A stretch of DNA of 64,000 nucleotides from Pseudovibrio exalbescens DSM 16456 (GCF_000422785.1 NZ_AUGS01000005.1:248001-312000), one strand, 5' to 3'; numbered from the stretch's first letter, positions 1 through 8,831 are shown. Made by a program: numbers and translations. Notes: generated by a model not told the origin, from the sequence alone.

Positions 1-1239
1 TTTACTTTATTTTTGCTGGTTCTCGTTTCAGTCACGTCAGCTTGTTATGCCGTATTGTGGGCAAACAAACTTCAATTGCCCTCAATATATTCCGTAAAGG
101 CGCGTCTTGTTGTTTCCGAAGTGTCTCAAACTGTGCAGGTTCCTGACGGTGCCAATGTTACCGAATTGCTGATTGAATCAGGAGCACAAGTGACGACCGG
201 TACGCCCGTTATGCGTTACGTGTTTGATGTTCCCGTTCCTTCAGCGAAAAGCTCTTTATCAGATAACAGACCAAGGGGTCTGGCACCTTCGATTGAACGC
301 CTCGTATGGTTGCTTGAGCAAGGAAAAACGGAAAATGCGCTTGCGGAACTGAGGGTGCTCCGAGCAAACGGGGCGATACCTGCAGCACTTTCCGAAAAGC
401 TTGATGGGCTTGCCGAACAATTGCAACGGGTCGTCGACAGTCCAGAGGTTGATGCCTTTGACAATAAACCCGTTCAAGAGGAGTTGGGGCGACTAACAAA
501 AAAGTTGGCTGAGGTTAGAGCCAACTGGAAAAGGACAGTGCCGCTGGTGCAACGTCAGTTGTTGCCACAGCCCGTGCTGACAGGTTTGCAGACTGAAATG
601 GCACGCCTTAAGCGCCGTATAGATTTGGCGCGCTCAACCATTACTCGTGGGGAGGCTGTGAGACGGGATCGTTTGAGGGTCGAGCAGACGCTTCGCAGGT
701 CATTGATAGAGAAACTGCGGGCGCTTCCAACCTCCGGGCAGGATACATTAACGTTGGCTCTCTCCAAAAAGCCTGATGAACGCAGCCCACCCCGATCTCT
801 CACTTTGCTTGCGCCAATTGATGGGATTGTTCAGTTTGCCCCGTCTGGTTCTGAAGGAGACCTCCCACATCAGGTCACCATTAATCCGATACCCACTGCA
901 CCAATGATTGAAATTTCCTTTGGCGGGAGTTATTGGCCTGCGGAGAAAGCCCTTAGCGAAGAGGTGGTCGTTTTGCATCTTGATGATGGTGTGCGACCAG
1001 ATCAGCGCAGGCTCGCGGGTCGTTTGGTGATTACTCGTGTCGGGGAAACAGACGGCGAAGTCATTGATGGAAAAATGGATTCGCAATTTCGGTTGGAGTT
1101 GAAACCGCTTCTAGAGCATGAACGTGCCTGGATCGCCGGTGTTTTCCCGTCCGGGTGGCGTTCCGCACGGCTGGAAACGGAAACGGAGACACTGCTTGAA
1201 AGCATGATCCCCGTTTCGACGTTGGCTTGGCTGGACTAA
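1..1239 (+). CDS. HlyD-like membrane-fusion protein, 5' end cut by window edge
   Basis: The reading frame is open from base 1, so the true start probably lies outside the window; an internal TTG at 13 would give 408 residues. The visible N-terminus is a hydrophobic membrane anchor (about the first 22 residues). It is followed by a biotinyl/lipoyl-like hairpin region (VPDGANVTELLIESGAQV), a long charged helical stretch at about residues 100-240 likely to form a coiled coil, and a beta-rich C-terminal part. That order fits periplasmic adaptor (HlyD/membrane fusion) proteins that link an inner-membrane transporter or glycan synthase to the cell envelope. The substrate cannot be inferred because the upstream partner genes are missing. 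Its stop codon overlaps the convergent next gene by 4 bases. Confidence 0.6.
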   Translation, partial: FTLFLLVLVSVTSACYAVLWANKLQLPSIYSVKARLVVSEVSQTVQVPDGANVTELLIESGAQVTTGTPVMRYVFDVPVPSAKSSLSDNRPRGLAPSIERLVWLLEQGKTENALAELRVLRANGAIPAALSEKLDGLAEQLQRVVDSPEVDAFDNKPVQEELGRLTKKLAEVRANWKRTVPLVQRQLLPQPVLTGLQTEMARLKRRIDLARSTITRGEAVRRDRLRVEQTLRRSLIEKLRALPTSGQDTLTLALSKKPDERSPPRSLTLLAPIDGIVQFAPSGSEGDLPHQVTINPIPTAPMIEISFGGSYWPAEKALSEEVVVLHLDDGVRPDQRRLAGRLVITRVGETDGEVIDGKMDSQFRLELKPLLEHERAWIAGVFPSGWRSARLETETETLLESMIPVSTLAWLD

Positions 1240-2186
1240 GCTTTTGACACCGCATTTTTGTAGGCCAGTATGGCACCAGCCAAATCTTCAAGAGCTGCAC
1301 CAACGGATTTGAAAACTGTGATTTCCTTATCCTGGCGACGTCCTTCATGCGTGCCTCGGCATAGATCGTATAGATCAGCCAAAATGGCGTCTGGTGTAAT
1401 CGTGCCCTCCTGAAGTGGAATGGCATAATCACCGCCTTCTTTGAGAGCACCTTCACGGGTGTCAGCAAACAGGCAGCCCTTCATTATGACGATTTCATCT
1501 GTTTCCCGCATGGATGGCTTGAACGCGCCAACCAGATCAACATGGACGCCTTCGGGAAGCCAGTCACCTTTTATCAGCGCACTAGTAGAAAGCGTTGCAG
1601 CTGACACAATGTCTGCCTTGGCGCATGCGCTTTGCAAGTCGGTGGTTGCCCAGGCTTTGATTCCGAAATTTTCACCGGCTTGCTTGGCAATGGCCTCAGC
1701 TTTTTCTGGGTTTCTCCCCCAAATAGCAACCGATTTAATCGGCCTTACCGCTTTGTGCGCCGCGATGAGGTTCAAAGACAGACGACCAGTTCCCACCATA
1801 ACCAAGTGTTCGGAATCTGCTCGTGCCAGATAGTCGGCGGCCAAGGCGGAAGCTGCAGCAGTGCGTCGCGCGGTTAATTCTCCCCCATCGACGAGAGCCA
1901 GTGTTTCGCCGGTCTTTCCACTGGACAAGACATAACTGGCAGAAATTGCAGGCAGGCCACGTTCAGAATTTCCTGGAAACACGCTCGCCAGCTTCACTCC
2001 AACATAGGCGCCAGGTTGCCACGCGGGCATTAGCAAAAGAGTTGCATCAGGTTCTCCCGGAACAGCAACATCATGATGATGGCGCAGAGGCATTTCGCAG
2101 CCCGTCTTGAACATCTGGCGCAGTTCTTCAACCAGAGCCGGGTAGGGAAGGTTGGCCCGAGTTTCGTCGGCGCTAAGTAGTAACAT
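1236..2186 (-). CDS. ornithine cyclodeaminase / mu-crystallin family protein
   Basis: The 316-residue protein has the length and fold pattern of the ornithine cyclodeaminase/mu-crystallin family: an N-terminal substrate-binding half with a conserved K-x-A-S-V-F-P-G-N region (about residues 66-74), and a Rossmann half beginning VMVGTGRLSLNLIAAH (about residue 149). Family members are NAD(P)-dependent and either deaminate ornithine to proline or reduce cyclic imino acids such as pyrroline-2-carboxylate. The sequence alone does not say which. The glycine motif here reads GTGRLS rather than the common GTGxQA, a small departure. The ATG at 2186 is preceded by a G-rich ribosome-binding site. No neighbouring gene explains the substrate. 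Confidence 0.85.
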   Translation of the reverse strand: MLLLSADETRANLPYPALVEELRQMFKTGCEMPLRHHHDVAVPGEPDATLLLMPAWQPGAYVGVKLASVFPGNSERGLPAISASYVLSSGKTGETLALVDGGELTARRTAAASALAADYLARADSEHLVMVGTGRLSLNLIAAHKAVRPIKSVAIWGRNPEKAEAIAKQAGENFGIKAWATTDLQSACAKADIVSAATLSTSALIKGDWLPEGVHVDLVGAFKPSMRETDEIVIMKGCLFADTREGALKEGGDYAIPLQEGTITPDAILADLYDLCRGTHEGRRQDKEITVFKSVGAALEDLAGAILAYKNAVSKA

Positions 2187-2212
2187 TGGGTCCCCCAGTT
2201 TGTTGTAGTCTG

Positions 2213-2222
2213 AGGTGCACCT
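2213..2222. promoter_or_regulatory. 10-bp palindrome upstream of ornithine cyclodeaminase homologue
   Basis: AGGTGCACCT is a perfect 10-base palindrome 27 bases upstream of the start codon at 2186. It may be an operator half or may be chance. No regulator gene is adjacent. Confidence 0.2.
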
Positions 2223-2429
2223 TAAAGTTTATCGGGCGCGCCGTTAAGAGAGGCGCACGAGGAAATGCGAATAGGCTGATTGGCGGTGTTCTAATTCGGC
2301 AATCAAGTTGTATTTCAAAAACTATGGATTGGAGTATTCAACGATCTGAGCGCTGAGCTTTTACGGGAAGTAGTATAATTGAGATAAGCTATTCAAAGGC
2401 AGGAGGGTGATCCACAACCGTGAACGGGG

Positions 2430-2488
2430 CAAGAACGCGTGAGACTTTCGTGAGACTTTTTTTGGGTCTCACAGGTCTCATGTTCTTG
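2430..2488. repeat. three-tier inverted repeat
   Basis: Three nested pairs of arms are visible: CAAGAAC (2430-2436) with GTTCTTG (2482-2488), TGAGAC (2440-2445) with GTCTCA (2475-2480), and GTGAGAC (2450-2456) with GTCTCAC (2466-2472). The centre is seven T and two G. TGAGAC occurs twice in direct orientation on the left and GTCTCA twice on the right. It could fold as a long interrupted hairpin (a terminator or small RNA) or act as a multi-site operator. It lies about 50 bases beyond the 3' end of the tRNA-Lys gene. Confidence 0.6.
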
Positions 2489-2522
2489 TAGTGTTCTTTT
2501 GGGATATTTTGCTAACCAATTG

Positions 2523-2539
2523 AAATCTCTGGGAGATTT
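2523..2539 (-). terminator. short hairpin just after tRNA-Lys
   Basis: AAATCTC (2523-2529) and GAGATTT (2533-2539) form a 7-bp stem with a TGG loop, starting one base beyond the tRNA CCA end. No T run follows on the minus strand, so it is as likely to be a 3' processing or protection element as a terminator. Confidence 0.35.
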
Positions 2540-2540
2540 T

Positions 2541-2616
2541 TGGTGAGCCCGCACGGGTTCGAACCGTGGACCTACTGATTAAAAGTCAGTTGCTCTACCA
2601 GCTGAGCTACGGGCTC
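2541..2616 (-). tRNA. tRNA-Lys(TTT)
   Basis: On the minus strand this reads as a complete 76-base tRNA. The acceptor stem is GAGCCCG pairing with CGGGCTC, the D arm contains TAGCTCAGCTGGTAGAG, the anticodon stem is ACTGA/TCAGT with loop CTTTTAA (anticodon TTT), and the T arm is CACGG-TTCGAAC-CCGTG. A is the discriminator base and CCA is encoded. The TTT anticodon assigns it to lysine codons AAA/AAG. It stands alone. Confidence 0.97.
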
Positions 2617-3787
2617 TCGGCTTGGCGTTTCGCCGCTGCCGTTGAGGGGTCTTCTAAGGATTTCAGGTTCTTGCCGCAACCCCTTTTTTCGATTTTCCAC
2701 ATTGGGTCTGAAATGAGCACCTGAGCCTTTCAAAAACGGTATGCGACGGTTCGCTTTGCTGATCTATGCAATGGCTAGGCAAACCAATCCGCTTTGATGA
2801 ATGAATCCCCAATACCTTAGGTGTTTAAAGATCATGCCTGGGAGAGCAAAGGCGATGGACTTGTTGAACCACGCTTTTTCCTGTTTCAAATCAAAAGGTC
2901 AGGATGGGTGGTTGAGATCGCGCCGTCTTGCCTATGCCTTCCAGTGTATTTTTGATGCTTTAAGAGGCTGTGGGGTCGAACCTTCTTGAATGACGACAGG
3001 AGCCTTTTCAAAGAGCACGGCTCTGGTGCCTAAATCCTGATGTGCGTTTCATAGTGGGTTCTGAAACCAAACCTCGATTGAGCCAATGTAATTGCTTAGG
3101 TTGCATGGTGCGCAATGGGCTGTACCACAGACCATTGCGCTTTCGCCTGGTTTGTTGGTCAGCATTGAAACGGCGCTGATCGCGCATTGCATTGCAAGCG
3201 CTTTCGAAACTGCGCCCTTACTTCAGACCTATTTTCGAAAACGGGATTTATCAGGCGATTCTGAGAGGTTGTTCAGAGAAAGAATGTTGTTGGACTAGCT
3301 GTGCACGACTTTTTAGTCGGTTGGTGCTTGGTAATTACGCTAGGTAAGAAGTAAAGAAAATCGGAGGTTTTGATTTTACATGAGTTGTTTTTCTGGTTCC
3401 TAAATTCAACTTGGTTTGATTGTACTATTCATTCTATTTTTGACAGGAGAGAATTCTGCAATGGGGGGCTAGACTTTTGCATGAGGCTTTACAACCTAGC
3501 TTTTCATGAAGTATAGGGTGCTTCATTCGTGTTTTTTATTGATTTGTCTTTGTCTGCGATATTTTTCTCTTTAATCGTAGGGTGTAAGGGTTGTATCCTA
3601 CGTAAGACAACCAAGTCTCGACTGGTTGCCATAGTTCAGCTTCCGGCACATCCGGTCGGGAGGTCAAAGTAAAAGCAAGGGTGGTCTTGAAACTACCGGG
3701 GATGTTCGATCGCTTTTCAGCGCTCAAACTTTATTTTCTGTTCGCAGGGCGGACAGGGCCAAACAAAAACTTAACTTGGAGGATTCG
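2617..3787. other. gene-poor stretch of about 1.2 kb
   Basis: No convincing gene is visible between the tRNA and the TRAP receptor. Short open frames at 2801-2989 (+), 3092-3298 (+, TTG start) and 3536-3727 (-) lack a ribosome-binding site and recognisable content. One structural element stands out: GCGCAATGG (3110-3118) and CCATTGCGC (3132-3140), a perfect 9-bp inverted repeat with a 13-base loop. The 3' part should hold the promoter of the transporter operon, but I cannot place it. Confidence 0.5.
3110..3140. repeat. 9-bp inverted repeat in gene-poor region
   Basis: Arms GCGCAATGG and CCATTGCGC are perfect complements separated by 13 bases, with no gene around them. It may be a leftover terminator or a structured RNA element. 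There is no T run next to it. Confidence 0.4.
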
Positions 3788-4747
3788 ATGAAGATCAAAT
3801 CAGTTGCACTAAGCGCTGCGCTCGTCATGGGTGGCATGTCCGGAGCTGCAGTTGCAGAACAGCAATTCATCTCCATCGGCACCGGCGGTGTGACCGGCGT
3901 TTATTATCCTACCGGCGGTGCTATCTGCCGACTGGTCAACAAGGATCGTCGGGATCACGGCATTCGCTGCTCCGCTGAATCGACAGGTGGATCGGTTTAC
4001 AATGTAAACACAATCCAGAATGGCGAGCTGGAATTCGGCGTTGCACAGTCTGATGTGCAGGCCAATGCATATGAGGGACGTGCCCAGTGGGACGGAAAAC
4101 CTTTCGAAAACCTGCGCGCGGTTTTCTCGGTGCATCCCGAGCCTCTGACCGTACTGGCCAAGGCTGACTCAGGCATCAACGGCTTGGCAGACTTTGCTGG
4201 TAAAAAAGTCAATATTGGTAATCCTGGTTCTGGTCAGTACGCTACTTGGCAGTTGATGGACGAGGAAGGTGTTGTTGACACCGCAGCTCTGGCACTTGCC
4301 ACGGAATTGAAATCAGCGGAAGCCGGGCCGGCACTTTGCGATGGCAAGATCGACGCATACATGTGGCTCGTCGGTCATCCGTCTGCTTCTACTCAGGAAA
4401 CCGTCTCTACCTGTGATGCGCAGCTGGTCGATATCGAAGGTGAGAAGGTCGACGAACTGGTCGACAAATACTCCTACTTCCGTAAGGCCACTATTCCTGC
4501 TGGCATGTACAACAACGAAGAAGACATCAACACCTTTGGTGTGGGTGCCACATTCGTGACCTCTGCAGATGTACCGGAAGAGGTTGTCTACATTGTTGTA
4601 AAGGCTGTTTTCGATAACTTCGATGACTTCAAGAAGTTGCATCCTGCTTTTGCGAACTTGAAGCAAGAAGAAATGATCAAGGATTCCTTGACTGCGCCGC
4701 TGCATCCAGGTGCTGTAAAGTACTACGAAGAGCAGGGCTGGATGTAA
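3788..4747 (+). CDS. TAXI family TRAP transporter solute receptor
   Basis: Periplasmic substrate-binding protein of a TRAP transporter, TAXI subtype. The ATG at 3788 follows TTGGAGG and begins a signal peptide (about 23 residues, cleavage after AVA before EQQF). The mature protein has TAXI hallmarks: [21 protein letters not shown] near its N-terminus, a G-S-V-Y-N-V stretch, then [10 protein letters not shown]. These pockets normally bind a carboxylate with help of a conserved arginine. TAXI systems import dicarboxylates or amino acids such as glutamate; the ligand here is unknown. The fused permease gene follows after 113 bases containing a strong hairpin, so receptor and permease form one operon with receptor probably in excess. 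Confidence 0.93.
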   Translation: MKIKSVALSAALVMGGMSGAAVAEQQFISIGTGGVTGVYYPTGGAICRLVNKDRRDHGIRCSAESTGGSVYNVNTIQNGELEFGVAQSDVQANAYEGRAQWDGKPFENLRAVFSVHPEPLTVLAKADSGINGLADFAGKKVNIGNPGSGQYATWQLMDEEGVVDTAALALATELKSAEAGPALCDGKIDAYMWLVGHPSASTQETVSTCDAQLVDIEGEKVDELVDKYSYFRKATIPAGMYNNEEDINTFGVGATFVTSADVPEEVVYIVVKAVFDNFDDFKKLHPAFANLKQEEMIKDSLTAPLHPGAVKYYEEQGWM

Positions 4748-4770
4748 TTCCAGTTTAAGGCACCCTTATG

Positions 4771-4795
4771 GACGGGGCGGCTCAGTCGCCCCGTC
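4771..4795 (+). promoter_or_regulatory. intercistronic hairpin between TRAP receptor and permease
   Basis: GACGGGGCG (4771-4779) pairs perfectly with CGCCCCGTC (4787-4795) around a 7-base loop. No T run follows, so it is more likely a 3'-end stabiliser of the receptor message, or a partial attenuator, than a full terminator. Confidence 0.6.
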
Positions 4796-4860
4796 TACCT
4801 ATTCATGTCTTTCAAGAATTAATCAAAAAATACCCGATTTGATTGTGTGGGGAGTAGACC

Positions 4861-7482
4861 ATGAGTATAGAGCGGCATAAGGCGCAGGTAGACGCTCAGG
4901 AGCTAGTGGCGCAGACCGATACCGGCGCGCGGATGCTCACTGGAAACGTTGGCAAGTTCGTTGCCATAGTCGCGTTTACCTGGTCAGCATTTCAGCTTTA
5001 TGTTGCCTCAAGCTTGCCGTTCTGGCTCGTGGATGTGGCGGGCATCAATCTGATCTTCAATAACTCGGAAGTGCGTTTCATTCACGTTGCTTTCGGTTTG
5101 GCTCTCGCTGCTTTTGCTTATCCATTGTTTTCGCGCAGCCCGCGTACGCGGATCCCGTGGTATGATTGGCTGCTTGCCGCGCTTGGGGTATTTGCCTGTT
5201 TATACTTGGTCGTCATGAAAGACGGCATAGCTATGCGCGCTGGCCAGCCGACAACGATGGACTTGATCGTTTCAACCATCGGTATGGTTGTGACAGGCAT
5301 TGCGGTGTATCGCAGCCTGGGGTTGGCGCTCGTTATCGTTGCCAGCGTATTTCTGTTCTATGTGTTTTTTGGCAATCAACCGTTCATTCCCGAAGCTATT
5401 CAGTGGCGCGGTGCTTCCTACGGGAAGGCCATGTGGCATTATTGGATGCAGCTTGAAGGTGTGTTTGGGGTCGCCGCAGGCGTTTCAGCATCAATGATCT
5501 TCCTGTTCGTGCTGTTTGGCTCGCTGTTGGAAAAGGCTGGTGCGGGCAACTATTTCATCAAGGTTGCATTTGCGTTGCTCGGACATCTTCGCGGCGGCCC
5601 GGCCAAAGCGGCGGTTGTAGCCTCTGCGATGAGCGGACTTTACTCGGGCTCTTCAATTGCAAATGTGGTTACAACAGGGACCTTCACGATTCCGTTGATG
5701 AAACGCACAGGCTTTCCGGCAGAAAAGGCCGGTGCGGTTGAAGTTGCTTCTTCGGTGAATGGACAGCTCATGCCGCCGGTGATGGGCGCCGCAGCGTTTC
5801 TGATCGCCGAATTCACGGGCGTTGGTTACCACGAGGTGGTCAAACACGCCTTTGTGCCTGCGGTCATCTCATACATTGCGTTGATTTATATCGTCCATCT
5901 AGAAGCGCTGAAGATGAACCTGCGCGGGCTGCCGAAGCCTCCAATGCACTTAACGGCCATGCGCCGTTTGATCGGCGTGCTGACCGGGTTTATCGGGATT
6001 TCGGTTCTTGGCATGGCTGTCTACTATGGTCTGGGGCTTGTAAAACAGTTATTCCCGGAACTGACGTTCTCAACTGTGCTACTGATTTTTCTTGTTGCCT
6101 ATCTGTTCTTGATCCGCGTTGCGGCCAAGCTGCCCGATCTGGAAGTGGATGACCCCAACGCGCCGATCAAGGAGCTTCCGCGTGCGGGTGATGTGGGGCG
6201 CACCGGTTATTACTTCATTCTGCCGATCGTGATTTTGATCTGGTGTATCCTGATCGAACGGTTTTCGCCGTCCCTTTCCGCCTTCTACGCGACCGTTGCC
6301 ATGATTTTCATCGTGCTTACGCATCGGCCGCTCAAGGCGTTGTTTCGCAACACAAACTGGCGCTCCGAGGTCAAGCAGGGCATCGGTGATTTTGTTGATG
6401 GCATGATTGGCGGCGCGCGCAACATGATCGGTATCGCCGTAGCAACGGCTGCCGCAGGTGTTATCGTTGGAACCGTATCTCTGACAGGTGCCCACCAGAT
6501 GATTGGTGAACTGGTCGAATTCCTTTCAGGCGGTAACCTTCTGGCCATGCTCTTGCTTGTGGCGGTGATGAGCCTGATCTTGGGCATGGGCTTGCCAACA
6601 ACGGCCAACTATCTGGTGGTCTCGTCCTTGATGGCGCCTGTAATTGTTGAACTGGGTGCGCAGACTGGCTTCCTCGTGCCTCTTATTGCGGTCCACTTCT
6701 TCGTGTTCTATTTCGGAATTTTGGCGGATGTGACTCCGCCTGTGGGACTTGCGGCCTTTGCAGCAGGCGCAATCAGTCAGGGTGACCCCATTCGCACGGG
6801 TGTACAGGGGTTCTTTTATTCGATACGCACCGCACTGCTGCCGTTCCTGTTTATCTTCAATACCGATCTTCTGTTGATTGATGTCGGCCCACTGCAAGCG
6901 ATTTTCGTTTTCATCACGGCAACAATCGCCATGATGTTGTTTGCAGCGGCAATGCAGGGATATCTGCTGGCCCGTTCCCGGATTTGGGAAACAGTGGTTT
7001 TGATCGTAGTTGCATTTACGCTATTCCGTCCGGGTTTTTGGCTCGATCAGGTGCAAGACCGCTACATTACCACTGCCGGCCCGCCAGTAATCGAGAAGAT
7101 TGGGCGCGCTGCAATCGGTACCGAAGTCCGGTTGAACCTTGCTGGACCGGACTTTGATAACCCCGATGACATCATCACTCTTACCGTTCCATTTACCGTG
7201 CCGGAAGACAGTCCCGTGGATGGACTGGCGCGTCTTGATGATGAGGGGCTGACGATCTTTGAAGAAGATGGCAAGCTTCTCATGGATGAGCCGTTCCCTG
7301 GAACGCCTTTTGCCCAACAGCTACAGAAGTTCGACTTCTATGGCGACGATCCCGTTACTTTGGTTTCCGCGCAAGTGGAGGCTGAACGTATGCCAAAAGA
7401 AGTTTTCTACATTCCCGGATTGTTGTTGTTGGGTTTGGTTCTGGTTTCGCAGCGGCGTCGTCAAACGCAGCCCGCGTTTTAA
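4861..7482 (+). CDS. TRAP transporter fused permease (4TM/12TM) with C-terminal DUF3394-type region
   Basis: The 873-residue membrane protein fuses the small and large TRAP membrane subunits, as is normal for TAXI systems. The first part (about residues 30-180) has the small-subunit helices. The large DctM-like part follows, with conserved stretches such as GGPAKAAVVASAMSGLYSGSS, VNGQLMPPVMGAAAFLIAE, MGLPTTANYLVVSSLMAP and FYFGILADVTPPVGLAAFAA. Such permeases use a sodium gradient to import the ligand delivered by the receptor. After the last large-subunit helices there is a soluble region (about residues 725-850) and a final hydrophobic segment ending in basic residues, which resembles the DUF3394 extension of this subfamily. 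The stop is 21 bases before the stress-protein start, so the two are probably co-transcribed. Confidence 0.93.
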   Translation: MSIERHKAQVDAQELVAQTDTGARMLTGNVGKFVAIVAFTWSAFQLYVASSLPFWLVDVAGINLIFNNSEVRFIHVAFGLALAAFAYPLFSRSPRTRIPWYDWLLAALGVFACLYLVVMKDGIAMRAGQPTTMDLIVSTIGMVVTGIAVYRSLGLALVIVASVFLFYVFFGNQPFIPEAIQWRGASYGKAMWHYWMQLEGVFGVAAGVSASMIFLFVLFGSLLEKAGAGNYFIKVAFALLGHLRGGPAKAAVVASAMSGLYSGSSIANVVTTGTFTIPLMKRTGFPAEKAGAVEVASSVNGQLMPPVMGAAAFLIAEFTGVGYHEVVKHAFVPAVISYIALIYIVHLEALKMNLRGLPKPPMHLTAMRRLIGVLTGFIGISVLGMAVYYGLGLVKQLFPELTFSTVLLIFLVAYLFLIRVAAKLPDLEVDDPNAPIKELPRAGDVGRTGYYFILPIVILIWCILIERFSPSLSAFYATVAMIFIVLTHRPLKALFRNTNWRSEVKQGIGDFVDGMIGGARNMIGIAVATAAAGVIVGTVSLTGAHQMIGELVEFLSGGNLLAMLLLVAVMSLILGMGLPTTANYLVVSSLMAPVIVELGAQTGFLVPLIAVHFFVFYFGILADVTPPVGLAAFAAGAISQGDPIRTGVQGFFYSIRTALLPFLFIFNTDLLLIDVGPLQAIFVFITATIAMMLFAAAMQGYLLARSRIWETVVLIVVAFTLFRPGFWLDQVQDRYITTAGPPVIEKIGRAAIGTEVRLNLAGPDFDNPDDIITLTVPFTVPEDSPVDGLARLDDEGLTIFEEDGKLLMDEPFPGTPFAQQLQKFDFYGDDPVTLVSAQVEAERMPKEVFYIPGLLLLGLVLVSQRRRQTQPAF

Positions 7483-7503
7483 CAGAAACGAATGGATAGG
7501 GTC

Positions 7504-7941
7504 ATGTACTCAAATATCTTGCTTCCGGTTGACTTGAACGAGGAAAGCTCCTGGAAGAAGTCGCTCCCCATCGCAGTGGATCTTGCCAAGCACTACAATG
7601 CTGAGCTGCATGTGGTTTCCGTCATGCCGGATTTTGGTAAGGCCATTGTGGGCGGTTATTTCAAGAAAGAGTTTGAGCATGATGCCTTGGAGGCAGCCAA
7701 GGTTGCTCTGGAAGAATTGCTGGATCGGGAGTTGCCGGATGATACCCTCAAGGTGAAGGGGCATATTGCTCACGGAACGATTTATGAGGAAATCAACAAG
7801 GCCGCGGACAAGCTGGGCACAGATCTGATCGTGTTGGCGTCCCATCGACCGGAGTTGCGAGATTATCTGCTTGGCCCCAATGCGGCGCGGGTCGTTCGAC
7901 ACGCCAACCAGTCTGTGATGGTCGTTCGCGGCGACGAGTGA
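7504..7941 (+). CDS. universal stress protein (UspA family), TRAP-linked
   Basis: A single-domain UspA fold protein of 145 residues if started at the ATG at 7504 (MYSNILLPVDL), which has AGGG just upstream; an ATG at 7492 would add four residues. The C-terminal nucleotide-binding segment (LASHRPELRDYLLGPNAARVV) is recognisable, but the usual glycine-rich ATP signature is degenerate. Placement directly after a TRAP permease matches the TeaD type of stress protein, which in Halomonas binds ATP and tunes activity of the TeaABC TRAP transporter. Regulation of this transporter is therefore a reasonable inference. Confidence 0.88.
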   Translation: MYSNILLPVDLNEESSWKKSLPIAVDLAKHYNAELHVVSVMPDFGKAIVGGYFKKEFEHDALEAAKVALEELLDRELPDDTLKVKGHIAHGTIYEEINKAADKLGTDLIVLASHRPELRDYLLGPNAARVVRHANQSVMVVRGDE

Positions 7942-8001
7942 TCACAGGGATTTGTCTGCAAGCGATCTCGATTCCCGTTACACAGAAGCCCTAGCGGTTG
8001 C

Positions 8002-8060
8002 GGAAGCGTTCGACGCTTCCCAGCCATTTTGCGGGCTTTCAGGCCCGCTCAGGTTTCTGG
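8002..8060 (+). terminator. stacked hairpins between usp and ccdA
   Basis: GGAAGCG/CGCTTCC (8002-8008 with 8014-8020, loop TTCGA) is followed by GCGGGC/GCCCGC (8031-8036 with 8043-8048). The second arm of the latter can instead pair with GCGGG further on, which is followed by TTTTC. The last pairing looks like a terminator of the TRAP operon, and the alternative pairing would disrupt it. Confidence 0.55.
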
Positions 8061-8093
8061 GCGGGTTTTCATTAAGACTATCAGGACCGGTTC

Positions 8094-8831
8094 ATGCTGG
8101 AACAAGTGACGATTTTCGGGGCTTTTTTTGCGGGTATATTATCTTTCGTCTCTCCATGTGTGCTTCCTCTGGTGCCACCCTATCTGGGGTACATTGCGGG
8201 CATGTCGCTGGATGAACTCACTCAAGACGAACAGGAGGCGGCACGCCGAAACAAGGTCATTTTTGCTGCCTTGTTTTTTGTCGCGGGTTTCTCGACCGTG
8301 TTTGTGCTACTGGGCGCGAGCGCGTCGTTTCTTGGGCAGTTTTTCCTACAGCATTCACAGATATTGGGTTACGTAGCGGGTGGATTGATCATCCTGATGG
8401 GCCTGCACTTTCTGGGCGTGTTTCGCATTGGCGTGCTCTATCGTGAAGCCCGAGTTCAGGTCACGAGTTCACCCGCCGGGTTCCTGGGGGCCTATTTCAT
8501 GGGGTTGGCATTTGGTTTTGGCTGGACGCCCTGTATCGGGCCCGTGCTTGCTTCGATTCTGCTGATCGCAGGGACTGAGGCATCTGTTGGCAATGGAATT
8601 GTGCTTCTGGCATCTTATGCTCTGGGAATTGGCGTGCCATTTTTGATCGCCGCTGCGTTTGCTGGACCCTTCATGGAGTTCATGAAAGGCTTTCGCCACC
8701 ACATGCAAACTGTCGAACGCGTCATGGGCGGTCTGTTGGTTTTGACCGGTATCGGGTTCTGGACCGGTTATATGCAGGCGTTTTCGTTCTGGCTGTTGGA
8801 AACCTTTCCGGTGTTGGGCACGATCGGGTGA
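8094..8831 (+). CDS. ccdA: cytochrome c biogenesis protein CcdA (DsbD transmembrane family)
   Basis: A six-helix inner-membrane protein (245 residues) of the CcdA/DsbD family. It moves reducing equivalents from cytoplasmic thioredoxin across the membrane to periplasmic thiol proteins used in haem attachment to cytochrome c. Two conserved Pro-Cys sites are visible: FVSPCVLPLVPPYLGYIAG (Cys22) and FGWTPCIGPVLAS (Cys147), which form the transmembrane redox pair. The ATG at 8094 has AGGA eight bases upstream. No other ccm genes are in the window. The 3' end is overlapped on the opposite strand by an extension of the EamA-type transporter. Confidence 0.92.
   Translation: MLEQVTIFGAFFAGILSFVSPCVLPLVPPYLGYIAGMSLDELTQDEQEAARRNKVIFAALFFVAGFSTVFVLLGASASFLGQFFLQHSQILGYVAGGLIILMGLHFLGVFRIGVLYREARVQVTSSPAGFLGAYFMGLAFGFGWTPCIGPVLASILLIAGTEASVGNGIVLLASYALGIGVPFLIAAAFAGPFMEFMKGFRHHMQTVERVMGGLLVLTGIGFWTGYMQAFSFWLLETFPVLGTIG

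Noticed and set aside
2801-3298. Two small open frames after the tRNA
   Set aside because: No ribosome-binding site, one uses a TTG start, and no recognisable protein content; not reported as genes.
3536-3727. 63-residue frame divergent from the TRAP receptor
   Set aside because: Lies in the probable promoter region of the transporter and has no coding support beyond being open.
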